Both the position numbers and the translations under genes were made by a program. DNA of 64,000 nt from Cranoglanis bouderius. Taxonomy: Eukaryota; Chordata; Actinopteri; Siluriformes; Cranoglanididae. Numbering within the stretch: the first letter of the stretch is position 1; each line of letters starts with the position of its first letter. Below are positions 13,340 to 23,892 of this stretch, one piece after another. The notes under the pieces were generated by a model, which made no database searches, was not told the origin of the DNA, and saw only the letters and a list, made by a program, of their open reading frames with translations. Where the stretch lies: the NCBI GenBank assembly GCA_023630585.1, contig CM042558.1:7843300-7907299 (forward strand), written 5' to 3'.

Positions 13340-14158
13340 GCAGGCATTCACGCTAAATCTAATCTAAGTCTAATAATGTTAATAAATGGATTAACTCTTT
13401 TTTACCAGAGGCCAATAAATAGAATTTCCGCTTGTTTTTGAGGGTGCCCGTGTTCAAAATTGAATTTATTTGTGATGTCACACTCCACAGTAGTGGTTAA
13501 TGGTTCATATGAAAGGAAGCACTCAGGGCTTTAAGAATTGGCTGTGTTTCACAAGTATTTCTTTTTCTACCTAGCCTACTAGGGTTAAATATTACAGTTT
13601 TATTGTTCCAGTTGTATACGCTGTTTTACTATCAAAAAAGCTCTAGTAGTGCTGTCTGTTTTTATCTCTGTACCAGTGTTATTGTGAATTATTTGCCCAG
13701 CAGGGTCCTCCCCTTTCCCATCGCCCTGCTCACCAGCTGCTGAACACAGAGTCACGATACTCTACACACAGCAACCCAACAGTGTCCTGACTAATCTTAT
13801 AACAAACTTGCAGCAATTAAATAATTCATTTGTTTATACTGAGGGTTAAAATAGGTTTTGTTAGTTAACGAAGAAAAACATATAAAACCATGTAAGAAGA
13901 TGATTATTTAACATTTATGGAAGGAGTGTCCAGCGTCAGTGCTTTGTAAAGGTCAGTAAGTTTTCCGCTACAAGAGAATCTACTGGACAGGGCAACCTGC
14001 AATTTTTTTTTTTTGTCATATTAGCTCCATGAGAGAACAAAAGCTACTATAAATTAGGTAAGGAATAATTGACGATGGGCTGTTGAATTATTAGAAAATA
14101 ATGCACACCCCGAGGTGGTAACAGGATGTTCAGATGTTTTATTTCCAAGACATTTGTC

Positions 14159-14194
<36 letters not shown>

Positions 14195-14575
14195 TTCACG
14201 TTTTTTTTTTTTTTTTTTTTGCTTCATGCTGTTAATATAAAAATAATATTAAAAAAATGTTAATATAAAAAACAAATAAATAAATATCGATAGGCCTACT
14301 TGTTCACAGGGTTTTTAATTTTTTATTACTGCAGAAAATACAATGAATAAATAAATATTGATACTTGCTCACCGCCTTATCACGTGCTCTCTCGTGCTCT
14401 CTCTTTCTTTTTTCTTGTTATTTCAGTTAACTTGTCGAAGAGATATGGAGCCATAATGGGGTCAGGACCTGATTGGAACTACTTTAGCTGTGCATTTAAT
14501 AAAAAATAATTGCACATCTCAGAACTTAGGTCAGCTAATCAGAATCGAGAATTCAACAGCTCTGTGGTATAAATA
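13340..14575 (+). repeat. Dispersed repeat family R4, decayed copy 2
   Basis: Scattered blocks match family R4: ctaatctaagtctaataatg near 13355, ggaaggagtgtccagcg near 13920 with caggtcagtaag-like sequence after it, and gaattcaacagctctgtgg near 14550. Microsatellite and T-rich sequence is inserted between them. Copy limits are approximate. Confidence 0.4.
14159..14220. repeat. (GA)n microsatellite followed by poly-T
   Basis: About 17 GA units, interrupted once by aa, are followed after a few bases by an uninterrupted run of about 19 T. It lies inside the decayed R4 copy. Confidence 0.9.
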
Positions 14576-14649
14576 GGCTTATATATTCTACAATTTATAA
14601 TAATCTGCCTATCTTGAAACTATATGAAGACAGATGGCAAATTAAAGGA

Positions 14650-14950
14650 CAAAACAACAAAATGGGCTGTTAAGGTGTTGGGTGACTATGAGGTGCTAGA
14701 ACAGCTTCACTGCATCTTGTCACTGATTCTACAAGTCCCTGGAACTGAACTGAAGCGATCAACACCGTTCTTCCAAAGGGTATTCCCTCAACTGGTGTTT
14801 TGATGATGGTGATGGAGAGCGCTGTCTAACGCATCACTACAAAATCTCCCATAGCAGTTCAACTGGGTTGAGATCTGGAGACTGTAAAGGCAATCATTTT
14901 CATACTCATCAAATCATTCCGTGAACCCTCATGCCCTGCGGATGGGGGCA
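14650..14950 (-). pseudogene. Tc1/mariner transposase relic
   Basis: On the - strand at about 14845-14890 the reading includes SPDLNPVELLWEIL, the block around the catalytic C-terminal acid of Tc1/mariner transposases, followed by a stop. Flanking blocks are too eroded to define the element ends. The rest of the protein is absent. Confidence 0.6.
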
Positions 14951-15051
14951 GAGTCATCCTGGAAGAGAGTGAACCTAAGCCAAAGCAGCAAAATAAATAA
15001 ATGCCCTCCACAGCAAAACAGAGCCATTGGCTTTTCACACGTGTTCCTTTC

Positions 15052-15404
15052 CAGTCCCTCCAGGATCGCAGAAATTAACACAAAATCAAGCAAAATCAAG
15101 CAAATTCTACAATATTCGAAGGAGCTTGCAATTTTTCAAAATTACGGCAGATTTTCCACAGATTTGGGCCAAGACGTGTTAAGTGACCCTCTTCGATTCA
15201 CATGCGTTGAACATGTGTACAGCTAAAAGGTCTCATTTACCAACAAACATCACTGCGAAAGACCGTGCAAAACAATTTCATGCAATTGCAATTTCAACAA
15301 TTTAAGTAGTTTTCTGCAAATTTTGAAAAAAGCCACAGCAAAATCAAGCATTTTTGGCCGCAACAATCACAATAAAAAAAATCCACGAAATCCTGTACGG
15401 ACTG
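15052..15404. mobile_element. Non-autonomous DNA transposon with cagtcc ends
   Basis: A 353-bp non-coding element starts cagtccctccaggat and ends in the imperfect complement atcctgtacggactg. The 6-bp cctttc flanks both sides (15046-15051 and 15405-15410), consistent with a target-site duplication or part of one. The interior is A-rich with aaaatcaagca repeated several times. Terminal repeats and flank duplication suggest a hAT-type MITE. Confidence 0.6.
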
Positions 15405-15500
15405 CCTTTCCAAGTAGTATCATTGCTGTTACTAAATATTTCATACACTGCAAAAAAAACTGCTGTATATTTTACAGTACTGTACTGGCAATTTGGGTTG

Positions 15501-15624
15501 ATTAATGCAGGATACAGCTGAGCTCAAGGTTCTTGCCCAACCATGACAGCTTAGCAGTGCTGGGATTTGAACACACAACTTTCTGACCTCTGATACAAAG
15601 CTTTAACCACTGAGCCACCACAAC
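15501..15624 (-). repeat. tRNA-derived SINE, left arm of inverted pair
   Basis: On the - strand the copy reads gttgtggtggctcagtgg at its head, with the B-box-like gttcaaatcccagc and the tail cagctgtatcctgcatt. It is the same family as 4583-4745 and faces the + strand copy at 15720-15847 head to head. Confidence 0.75.
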
Positions 15625-15719
15625 TGCACCACAACAAGCTTGCACTGATATAACTATTTCTACCACTGAATGAGCTCCACTAAGAGATTGCATTGAATCA
15701 ACGCAAGCTAGTTGAGCTA

Positions 15720-15847
15720 GTTGTGGTGGATCAGTGGTTAAGGTTTCAAGTAACAGATAATAAGGTTGTGTGTGCAAATCTCAGCACCACCAAACAGCCT
15801 TGATTGGGTCCTTGAGCAATACAGCTCAGTTGTATCCTGCATCAACG
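15720..15847 (+). repeat. tRNA-derived SINE, right arm of inverted pair
   Basis: The head reads gttgtggtggatcagtgg and the tail cagttgtatcctgcatcaa. It mirrors the copy at 15501-15624 across a spacer of about 95 bp, so the pair forms a long hairpin-capable inverted repeat. The B box is degraded (gtgcaaatctcagc), so this arm is probably the less active one. Confidence 0.75.
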
Positions 15848-17778
15848 AAATGAGCAAAAGTAGTGTGTGTTATTTCATACTACATAAGATATCACAGTTC
15901 TTTATTGTAAATATGATTTAATAGAGGCCTCAATAGATTTTCCATTTCCATTACAGCAATGATAACTGGTTTGTTGAGCACTAGTTAAAACAAATGCAGT
16001 CATCAGTTGTGGAGTTTCCTTTGGAACATCCAGATAGTAAATATTCCAGCACTACTCAGGCAGACACACTATGGCTGCACTAGGTTCCTTCAGATTAAAG
16101 TCCAAATATACAGCATAGCTTAAAGTCCAAGTCAAAACATAAAGTCTTTATCTATTGCAGCATGATCCTGCCGAATGTAACCCTGATGTAACAGACCTGC
16201 AGTGTAAAGAATGTCAACCGACTACTACAGGGAGATTGTTTATGAGTTCACAAAAGTCACGAAACATGCTCTCCTGCTGGAATGCATCCTTGACATATTG
16301 TTTTTCATGTCCTCATTTTTATAGATGCTTTTAAACAAAACAATTATGTTTTCAGCAGTACTGGGATTTAAACTTTCCAGTCACTTGCACACGCAACCTA
16401 AAGCCCGACTACTAAAGCCCATAAGAGCATTACTGGGAGGACTAGCCCATACTTACGAAGCTTATGCTTCTCATTAATGGCAACGCAAATGCAGGCTTAA
16501 ACAATGAGACGGCAACACTACCCACTGCACCATCACGCCACCCTGCATAACCCCCCTGCAAGTGTTTCAGTTTTTAAATAACTAGCTTACCATTTACATC
16601 ATAGTCAACATGCATGTTCAAGACAATATACTGTTATCATCGACACTTCATAATAACATCACTATTTCTGTGTGCTATTCGGTAGGCAACTAGCCAGATA
16701 CTCCTGCACCTTTCTAGGTAAAAGATACATACCAGGTACAAAAAAAGGTGCACGCTTGAAGGTACCACCTTTTTTTTTTATTTTAATAACAGTTTTACAC
16801 TACAATTACGTTTTCACTTCTTGTAGTAACAAGGTTATATTTATGTCTTTAACCAAGTATACGTATACATTTAAGTAATCTATCTAATCTAATGTGGCAG
16901 ATTGCTATTACAATTTTATTACAAGTGTATCTTAAGTATAAAACATAGTGGTTATTTAAAATGAATTCATTAACTACATTCCTTTCTCACTTCGTAGCAC
17001 TGTAATTACTGAATAACTTATAATAGGTGCAATACAACAGTTAGCTCCGGTCCACTAATTTGATTGGAGCTTATATTTAACTTATATAACCATACTGGGA
17101 TGTTTCTCTGTGTGTCTCACTCTACTAGTCTACTTCCTAGTTCGAATGGTTAATACAGTAGTGTTAATGACATCATCAGCTGACATGGCAAACGATACAC
17201 TTCATTTTCCTTCCAATGGTCCCCTGCCCACCAAAATGTATATTTCAGATCTATAGGAAACAATAACTGAGAGAAGTAAGAATACGAAACGTTACAACCC
17301 ATAAAAACACCCTGCATTTTAACCTTAATCATTCATTGCTGTTTAACAGTGACACCACACTGAATGTGAGGTGACAGACATTGTTGGAGAAGACGTATCA
17401 CTCAGCTGCTGTGTGTTTTACAGTATTCCAGCACAAACCATTCTTCACGGACAGAAAGGGCCTGTTGTTGTGAGTTAATTCCCACCACGGCACGTCTCGT
17501 GACCTCACGCAAGAGCTGGTCATTGACACAAGATCGGGGGGAAGCCATCTCTTTTCACCACAAAGCGAGTCACCAGCTGAGGCTGTCAAACCATAGCAGC
17601 TCTGCCAGTCACTAGGCAGCACACACAGTACGCATATCAACTCGTAAATGAATCATTTGTGTGTCTCCAGAGGTGACTTGGCGCACATCCGACAATCATA
17701 ACTGCAATCCATTTAGAACTGCTAAGCGGGAAATCTTTGGCTTTGTATGAGCTGTGAGGCAAAGGTTATGAGAGCCAT
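15848..17778. other. Intergenic, one possible SINE relic
   Basis: About 16355-16545 contains gcagtactgggatttaaac and cactgcaccatcacgccacc, like a decayed - strand SINE head. About 17340-17640 is non-repetitive and richer in GC. It gives an 80-codon - strand frame that I do not recognise. The remainder shows nothing. Confidence 0.35.
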
Positions 17779-17795
17779 ATCTGCACATGAACAAA
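17779..17795 (+). repeat. Left target-site duplication of RTE-like LINE 1
   Basis: atctgcacatgaacaaa is repeated exactly at 20648-20664, on either side of the LINE. A 17-bp perfect direct repeat marks the insertion limits. Confidence 0.9.
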
Positions 17796-20647
17796 GAAGG
17801 AGAGGAAGGAGAGGAGGAAGGTGTGTTAGAGGAGAAAGGCGTGTCCGTAGGCAGAGAGAGAAGAGGAAAGGCAGGAGCTTAGGACTGAAAGTAGGGACTT
17901 TGAATGTTGGTATGATGACAGGTAAAGGCAGAGAGCTGGTAGATATGATGCAGAGGAGGAAAGTCGACATTCTGTGTGTCCAGGAGACCAGGTGGAAAGG
18001 GAGCAAGGCTAGAAGCATTGGAGCAGGGTTTAAACTGTTTTATCATGGGGTGGACAGGAAGAGAAATGGAGTAGGAGTGATCCTGAAGGAGGAGTTTGTG
18101 AAGAATGTTCTGGAGGTAAAGAGAGTGTCAGATAGGTTGATGAGTCTGAAGCTGGAAATTGAAAGTGTGATGCTGAATGTTGTTAGTGCTTACGCTCCAC
18201 AAGTAGGTTGTGAGCAAGAGGAGAAAGACAGATTCTGGAGCGAGCTTGAGGAAGTGATGCAGAGTGTTCCCAGATGTGAGAGAGTGGTGATAGGGGCAGA
18301 CTTTAATGGACATGTTGGTGAAGGGAATAGTGGGGATGAGGAAGTGATGGGCAGGTTTGGTCTTCAGGTAAGGAACCCAGAAGGACAGAGGTTGGTAGAC
18401 TTTGCTAAAAGTATGGAGATGACTGTGGTGAACATGTACTTTCAGAAGAGGCAGGAACACATATAAGGTGACATATAAGAGTGGTGGCAGGAGCACACAG
18501 GTGGACTATATCTTATGTAGACACTGAAATCTGATGGAGATTAGCGATTGCAAAGTAATGGTAGGAGAGACTGTAGCTAGACAACATAGGATGGTGGTGT
18601 GTAAGATGACTCTGGTGGTGAGGAAGATGAAGAGAGCAAAGGCAGAGCAGAAGACAAAGTGGTGGAAGTTGGAAAAGGAAGAGTGCTGTGCGGTTTTCAG
18701 GGAGGAGTTGAGACAGGCTTTAGGTGGTCAGGAGGTGCTTCCAGATGACTGGACTACTACAGACAAAGTGATCAAGGAGACAGGTAGGAAGGTGCTAGGT
18801 GTGTCATCTGGAAGGAGGAAAGAAGACAAGGAGACTTGGTGGTGGAATGAGGAAGTTCAGGAGAGTATCCAGAAGAAGAGGTTAGCTAGGAAGAAGTGGG
18901 ACAGTGAGAGGATGGAGGAAAGTAGACAGGAATATAGGGAGATGCAGCATGAGGTTAAGATAGAGGTGGCAAAGGCCAAACAGAAAGCTTATGAGGACAT
19001 GTATGCAAGGTTAGATAGTAAGGAAGGTGAGAGGGATTTGTATCGGTTGGCGAGGCAGAGGGATAGAGATGGTAAGGATGTGCAGCAGGTTAGAGTGATT
19101 AAAGATAGAGATGGAAATGTGTTGACAGGTGACAGGAGGGTGAGGGAAAGATGAAAGGAGTACTTTGAGGAACTGATGAATGAGGAAAATGACAGAGAGA
19201 AAAGAGTAGTAGAGGCAAATATTGTTGAGCAGGAAGTAGAAAGGATTAGCAAGGGTGAAGTTAGGAGAGCTTTGAAGAGGATGAAGAGAGGAAAGGCGGT
19301 TGGTCCTGATGACATACCAGTGGAGGTATGGAAGTGTCTAGGAGAGATGGCAGTAGAGTTTTTAACTAGGTTGTTCAACAAGGTCTTAGAGAGTGAGAGG
19401 ATGCCTGAGGAATGGAGGAGAAGTGTTTTGGTGCCAATTTTTAAGAACAAGGGAGATGTGCAGAGTTGTGAGAAGTGAGCATTTGTGAGCAGCAGTATGG
19501 TTTCATGCCAAGAAGGAGCACTACAGATGCAATATTTGCTTTGAGAATGTTGAAGGAGAAGTACAGTGAGGGTCAGAAAGAGCTGCATTGTGTCTTTGTA
19601 GATTTAGAGAAAGCGTATGACAGGGTGCCAAGAGAGGAGCTGTGGTATTGTATGAGGAGGTCTGGAGTGGCAGAGAAGTATGTTAGAGTGGTGCAGGATA
19701 TGTATGAGAGCAGTAGGACAGTGGTAAGGTGTGCGGTAGGTGTGACAGAGGAGTTCACGGTGAAGGTGGGACTGCATCAAGGATCGGCTCTGAGCCCCTT
19801 CTTGTTTGCAGTGGTGATGGACAGGCTGACAGATGAGGTCAGACAGGAATCTCCATCTCCAAATGATGTTTGCGGAGGACATTGTGATCTGTAGTGAGAG
19901 CAGGGAGCAGGTGGAGGAAACTCTAGAGAGGTGGAGGTTTGCTCTGGAGAGAAGAGGAATGAAGGTTAGTCGCAGCAAGACAGAATACATGCGTGTGAAT
20001 GAAAGGGATCCAAGTGGAACAGTGAGGTTACAGGGAGAAGAGATAAAGAAGGTGCAGGATTTTAAGTACTTAGGGTCAACAGTCCAGAGCAATGGGGAGT
20101 GTGGAAAAGAGGTGAAGAAGCGTGTGCAGGCAGGTTGTAATGGGTGGAGAAAAGTGTCAGGTCTGTTGTGTGATAAAAGAGTACCAGCAAGAATGAAAGG
20201 AAAGGTGTACAGGACAGTAGTGAGACCAGCGATGTTGTATGGTTTGGAGACAGTTGCACTGAGGCAAAGACAGGAGGAAGAGTTAGAGGTAGCAGAGCTA
20301 AAGATGTTGAGGTTCTCTTTGGGAGTGACGAGGATGGATAAGATCAGGAATGAGTACATCAGAGGGACAGCACATGTGAGATGTTTTGGAGACAAAGTTA
20401 GAGGCCAGGTTGAGATGGTTTGGACATGTTCAGAGAAGGGAGAGTGAATATATCGGTAAAAGGATGCTGAGGTTAGAGCTGCCAGGCAGGAGGCTGAGAG
20501 GAAGACCAAAGAGGAGGTTTATGGATGTAGTGAAGGAGGACATGAAGGTAGCCGGTCTGAGAGAAGAGGATGCAGAGGATATTGCTAGATGGAGGCAGAT
20601 GATTCGCTGTGGCGACCCCTGAAGGGAACAGCCGAAAGGAAAAGAAG
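17796..20647 (+). mobile_element. RTE-like non-LTR retrotransposon, copy 1
   Basis: A 2,852-bp insertion is bounded by an exact 17-bp target-site duplication. It starts within the purine-rich part of the 5' region (gaaggagaggaagg), so compared with copy 2 at 27980-31090 it is 5'-truncated. Its 3' end is gggaacagccgaaaggaaaa plus gaag, the same ending as copy 2. It encodes an apurinic-type endonuclease followed by reverse transcriptase, the order of RTE/BovB-type LINEs. Clade assignment is from protein style only. Confidence 0.85.
17800..20622 (+). pseudogene. LINE endonuclease-reverse transcriptase, broken
   Basis: This would encode the single LINE polyprotein that nicks target DNA and copies the element RNA. 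Visible blocks in order: EEP endonuclease (VGTLNVGMMTG, CVQETRWKG, VIGADFNGHVGE) at about 17885-18330; a basic linker; reverse transcriptase (PDDIPVEVWK, FVDLEKAYDRVP, GLHQGSALSPFLF) at about 19300-19830; and the C-terminal block RLRWFGHVQRRE to CGDP. Breaks include an ata-taa interruption near 18463, a TGA near 18528, TGG to TGA near 19152, a deletion-linked frameshift near 19474, and shifts near 19858 and 20405. The catalytic FADD box reads FAED, so even the core active site is altered. It is a dead copy. Confidence 0.85.
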
Positions 20648-20664
20648 ATCTGCACATGAACAAA
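20648..20664 (+). repeat. Right target-site duplication of RTE-like LINE 1
   Basis: Exact partner of 17779-17795, immediately following the LINE 3' end. Confidence 0.9.
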
Positions 20665-20729
20665 AACGTGTAGGTCTTAGAGAGGTTCTGGGCTTGAGGT
20701 AAGTAGGCATTTGTCAGCTGTGACAGGAA

Positions 20730-20730
<1 letters not shown>

Positions 20731-20771
<41 letters not shown>
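20731..20771. repeat. (AC)n microsatellite
   Basis: About 20 uninterrupted AC units. Confidence 0.95.
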
Positions 20772-20774
<3 letters not shown>

Positions 20775-22080
20775 TGTTCCCTTTTAAGTGGCTTGCCATA
20801 GATGGGCTGGAAACACAGCCAGGCGAGCGCCAGCCTCCAACATGTCAGATCAATGCACTGTACCCAGATACTTGAAAAAAATCCCCAGCTCTGGAGAAGG
20901 GGCCTTTCCAGGAGTAGCTCTTCTTACAACAACAGCGTATTTCTGCGTGTTCCCTTTAGCAGTTTGTGCACGTAATAAATTAACCATTAACTATTAATGA
21001 CATGAGAGCAACCACTATTAACGCCACTAGGGCAGGTTTTAGTTACACCAAACATCTGCCTTTTAGTCATTTAGGCAAAGAATTCATGTGTAATCAATCA
21101 CAGGAGATTTACATTGTAATATGAATCAACAGCATGGTAAATGCTAGCACTGCAGGGGGAAAAAATCATTTAAAGCCACTTAATCCTAAGGGCGGACAAA
21201 TACGCAAATGTTCATGAAGAAAATAAAGCAGGACGCTAAACTGGCAGATTCAGATTTTGCCTCGATAATGCGCATATTTGCATATTGATATTGAAAACCA
21301 GGCGCAAGGTTTATCTGGTTTTTCAGGTTTAAAATGTTGAGTGATTCCAGTGACTGATGGATTGATTTTCATTGATGTGAACTCAATGTAATCAGATTAC
21401 GTCCCTGCTGAAAAAAAAACAAACAAAACAATAGAAACCATCACATAAATTCTAATGGTTTCCACTATATATACCACCACAAACACATCAGCTAACCATT
21501 AAAACCATTACCATTATTACTCCTTAATGGTATCCACTAGACATAATATGCCACCGATAGACGGCAACAAATTACCAGTTTCTGTTAAAACCAATACAAT
21601 TCCCATTATAACCATTAAAACCATTACAAATTCTATGTGGGTATTGTTTGTTTGTTTGTTTTTTCCAGCAGGATTTATGCAAATCAAGTGACTGCAAATC
21701 AAGTTACTTTGCCTTTTTTTAAAAAATGCAATAGAAGGTAACAGATTTAACCCATTAAACATGTACAAACTTAAATTCCTCAACTTTATAATGTTACACC
21801 TTTAGTTTTATTGTAGTTAGTGAATAAAAATGACACTTTTGAAAGCGTTATGTAACACTGTCAGATCAATATTATTAGTTATGAAAAGCAGTGTTTACAA
21901 ACCTGACCCTCACACCACACACACACACACACACACTGAGAAGGACTAGAAGGACTTCTGCAACCTGTGCTCCACATGACTGAGGTTTTAAGTGGCTTAA
22001 AATTGTTCTTCTTTTTTTTTGACAGCCCACACGTCCACTTTATATCCTGTGCACAAGAAAAGGAAAGTAAACAGCAGTGG
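20772..22080. other. Intergenic, short homologous scraps
   Basis: At 21420-21650 the phrase aaaccatta/accattaaaacc recurs many times with gtggtatatat-like ends, suggesting a small dispersed element: aaaacaaacaaaac on the left and gtttgtttgtttt on the right are inverted. No protein is recognised. A short (CA)n lies at 21914-21937. Confidence 0.4.
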
Positions 22081-22100
22081 GAGACTGCTCGTGCGCTCAC

Positions 22101-22139
22101 CTGTATGCCGTTCAGTACACCTGAGCTAGCGGAAGCCAT
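22101..22139 (-). CDS. Candidate first coding exon, unknown gene
   Basis: On the - strand, ATG at 22139 sits in a strong start context (A at -3, G at +4). It is followed by 13 codons (MASASSGVLNGIQ) that end exactly at a strong donor, cag/gtgagc, at 22101. The surrounding 22080-22440 is richer in CpG than its neighbourhood, as expected of a promoter. An acceptor-like tttttttcttttcag lies upstream at about 22225-22240 and the frame stays open to 22268. I recognise neither the peptide nor any later exon on the - strand down to the window start. It may be a real gene start whose other exons lie outside, or chance. Confidence 0.25.
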
Positions 22140-22440
22140 GTTGAACTGGAGTAATACTGGACAATCTCGCTCCTGCACTCTAGAAGTCTCTGCACAAAAA
22201 CTACTTGTTAATCCATCGGCTTTAATTCTGAAAAGAAAAAAAGAACAATTTTCGCCGACGTGTAACAACGACCTGGAGCAACGAGAGCTGCAGAGAACAG
22301 CGCTTTAAGGAGTTCCGAAGTTAGGAGTTAAGCGCTCGGTCGGTACCAGTGAGCAGGTAGGCTGAAGTTTGAGACGGTGAATGGGAAGTTATTAACAGCG
22401 CTGCGGTGGTGGGCGTGGTGCTGCTGCTCAAAACAGACAG
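22140..22440. promoter_or_regulatory. CpG-enriched block, possible promoter
   Basis: CpG dinucleotides are frequent (cgctcggtcggtaccag, cagcgctgcggtggtggg, tcgccgacgtg) against an AT-rich background. It lies directly upstream of the candidate - strand exon at 22101-22139 and immediately left of the minisatellite. No TATA box was seen. Promoter function is inferred only from composition and position. Confidence 0.3.
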
Positions 22441-22649
22441 CCGCCCATTACACTCTAGAGGAAAAGTACACACGCAACACACGAACAGCGAGCTGGATAG
22501 TGTTAAATGTACACACACAGTGCTGAATGTACACATAATGTGCTCACCTACACTGCTAAATGTACAATTACATTACACATGTACACATATATATATATAT
22601 AGTACACCTAGCTGTATTGGCCTGTATACTTATACACGCCTATACATAT

Positions 22650-23892
22650 AGATTGCAAACGGCGGTACTGAATGTACATCTGCAGTGCTGAATGTACACC
22701 TGCAGTACTGAAGGTGCATCTACAGTGCTGAATGTACACCTCCAGTACTGAATGTTTATCTACAGCGCTGAATGTACACTTGCAGTACTGAGGGTGCATC
22801 TACAGTGCTGAATGTATTCCTGCATTACTGAATGTATATCTACAGTACTGAATGTGCATCTACAGTGCTGAATGTATTCCTGCATTTCTGAATGTATATC
22901 TACAGTGCTGAATGTACACCTGCAGTACTGAATGTGCATCTACAGGGCTGAATGTACACCTCCAGTACTGAATGTTTATCTACAGTGCGGAATGTACACC
23001 TACAAAGCTGAATGTATTCCTGCATTGCTGAATGTATATCTACAGTGCTGATTGTGCATCTGCAATGTCGAATGTACACCTGCAGTACTGAGGGTGCATC
23101 TACAGTGCTGAATGTACATCTGCAGTACTGAGGGTACATCTACAGTGCTGAATGTACACCTGCAGTACTGAAGGTGCATCAGCAGTGCTGAATGTATTCC
23201 TGCATTACTGAATGTATATCTACAGTGCGGAATGTACAGCTACAAAGCTAAATGTACTCCTGCAGTACTGAAGGTGCATCTACAGTGCTGAATGTACACC
23301 TGCAGTACTGAATGTATAGTGCAGAATGTACATCTGCATTGCCAAAGGTACACCTGCATTACTGACTGTTTATCTACAGTGCTGAATGTATTCCTGCATT
23401 GCTGAATGTGTATCTACAGTGCTGACTGTACATCTGCAATGCTCAATGCACACCTGCAGTATTGAATGTGCATCTACAATGCTGAATGTACACCTGCAGT
23501 ACTGAAGGTGCATGTACAGTGCTGAATGTACACCTGCAGTACTGAATGTACATCTACAGTGCAGAATGTACATCTACAATGTTGAATGTACACCTGCAAT
23601 ACTGAATGTGCATCTACAGTGCTGAATGTACACCTGCTGTACTGAATGTATATCTACAGTGCTGATTGTACATCTGCAATGCTGAACGTACACCTGCAGT
23701 ACCGAATGTGCATCTACAATGCCGAATGTACACCTGTAGTACTGAGGGTGCATCTACAGTGCTGAATGTACACCTGCAGTAATGAATGTATATCTACAGT
23801 GCGGAATGTACATCTACAAAGCTGAATGTACTCCTGCAGTACTGAATGTGCATCTGCAGTGCCGAATGTACACCTGCAGTACTGAATGTATA
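22650..23892. repeat. 20-bp minisatellite with 40-bp dimer structure, block 1
   Basis: About 62 tandem 20-bp units. Two unit types alternate: type A is ctgaatgtacacctgcagta and type B is ctgaatgtgcatctacagtg, so the higher-order period is 40 bp. Units vary by point changes (tttatc, attcctgcatt) but keep phase. More degenerate units trail to the left (22500-22570). The array is cut on its right by the Tc1 insertion at 23893. It encodes no protein; frames through it are repeat artefacts. Confidence 0.95.

Noticed and set aside
17398..17640. 80-codon - strand frame in a non-repetitive GC-richer stretch
   Set aside because: No motif recognised. Splice-like signals are present but any reading is arbitrary, and it could equally be conserved non-coding DNA.
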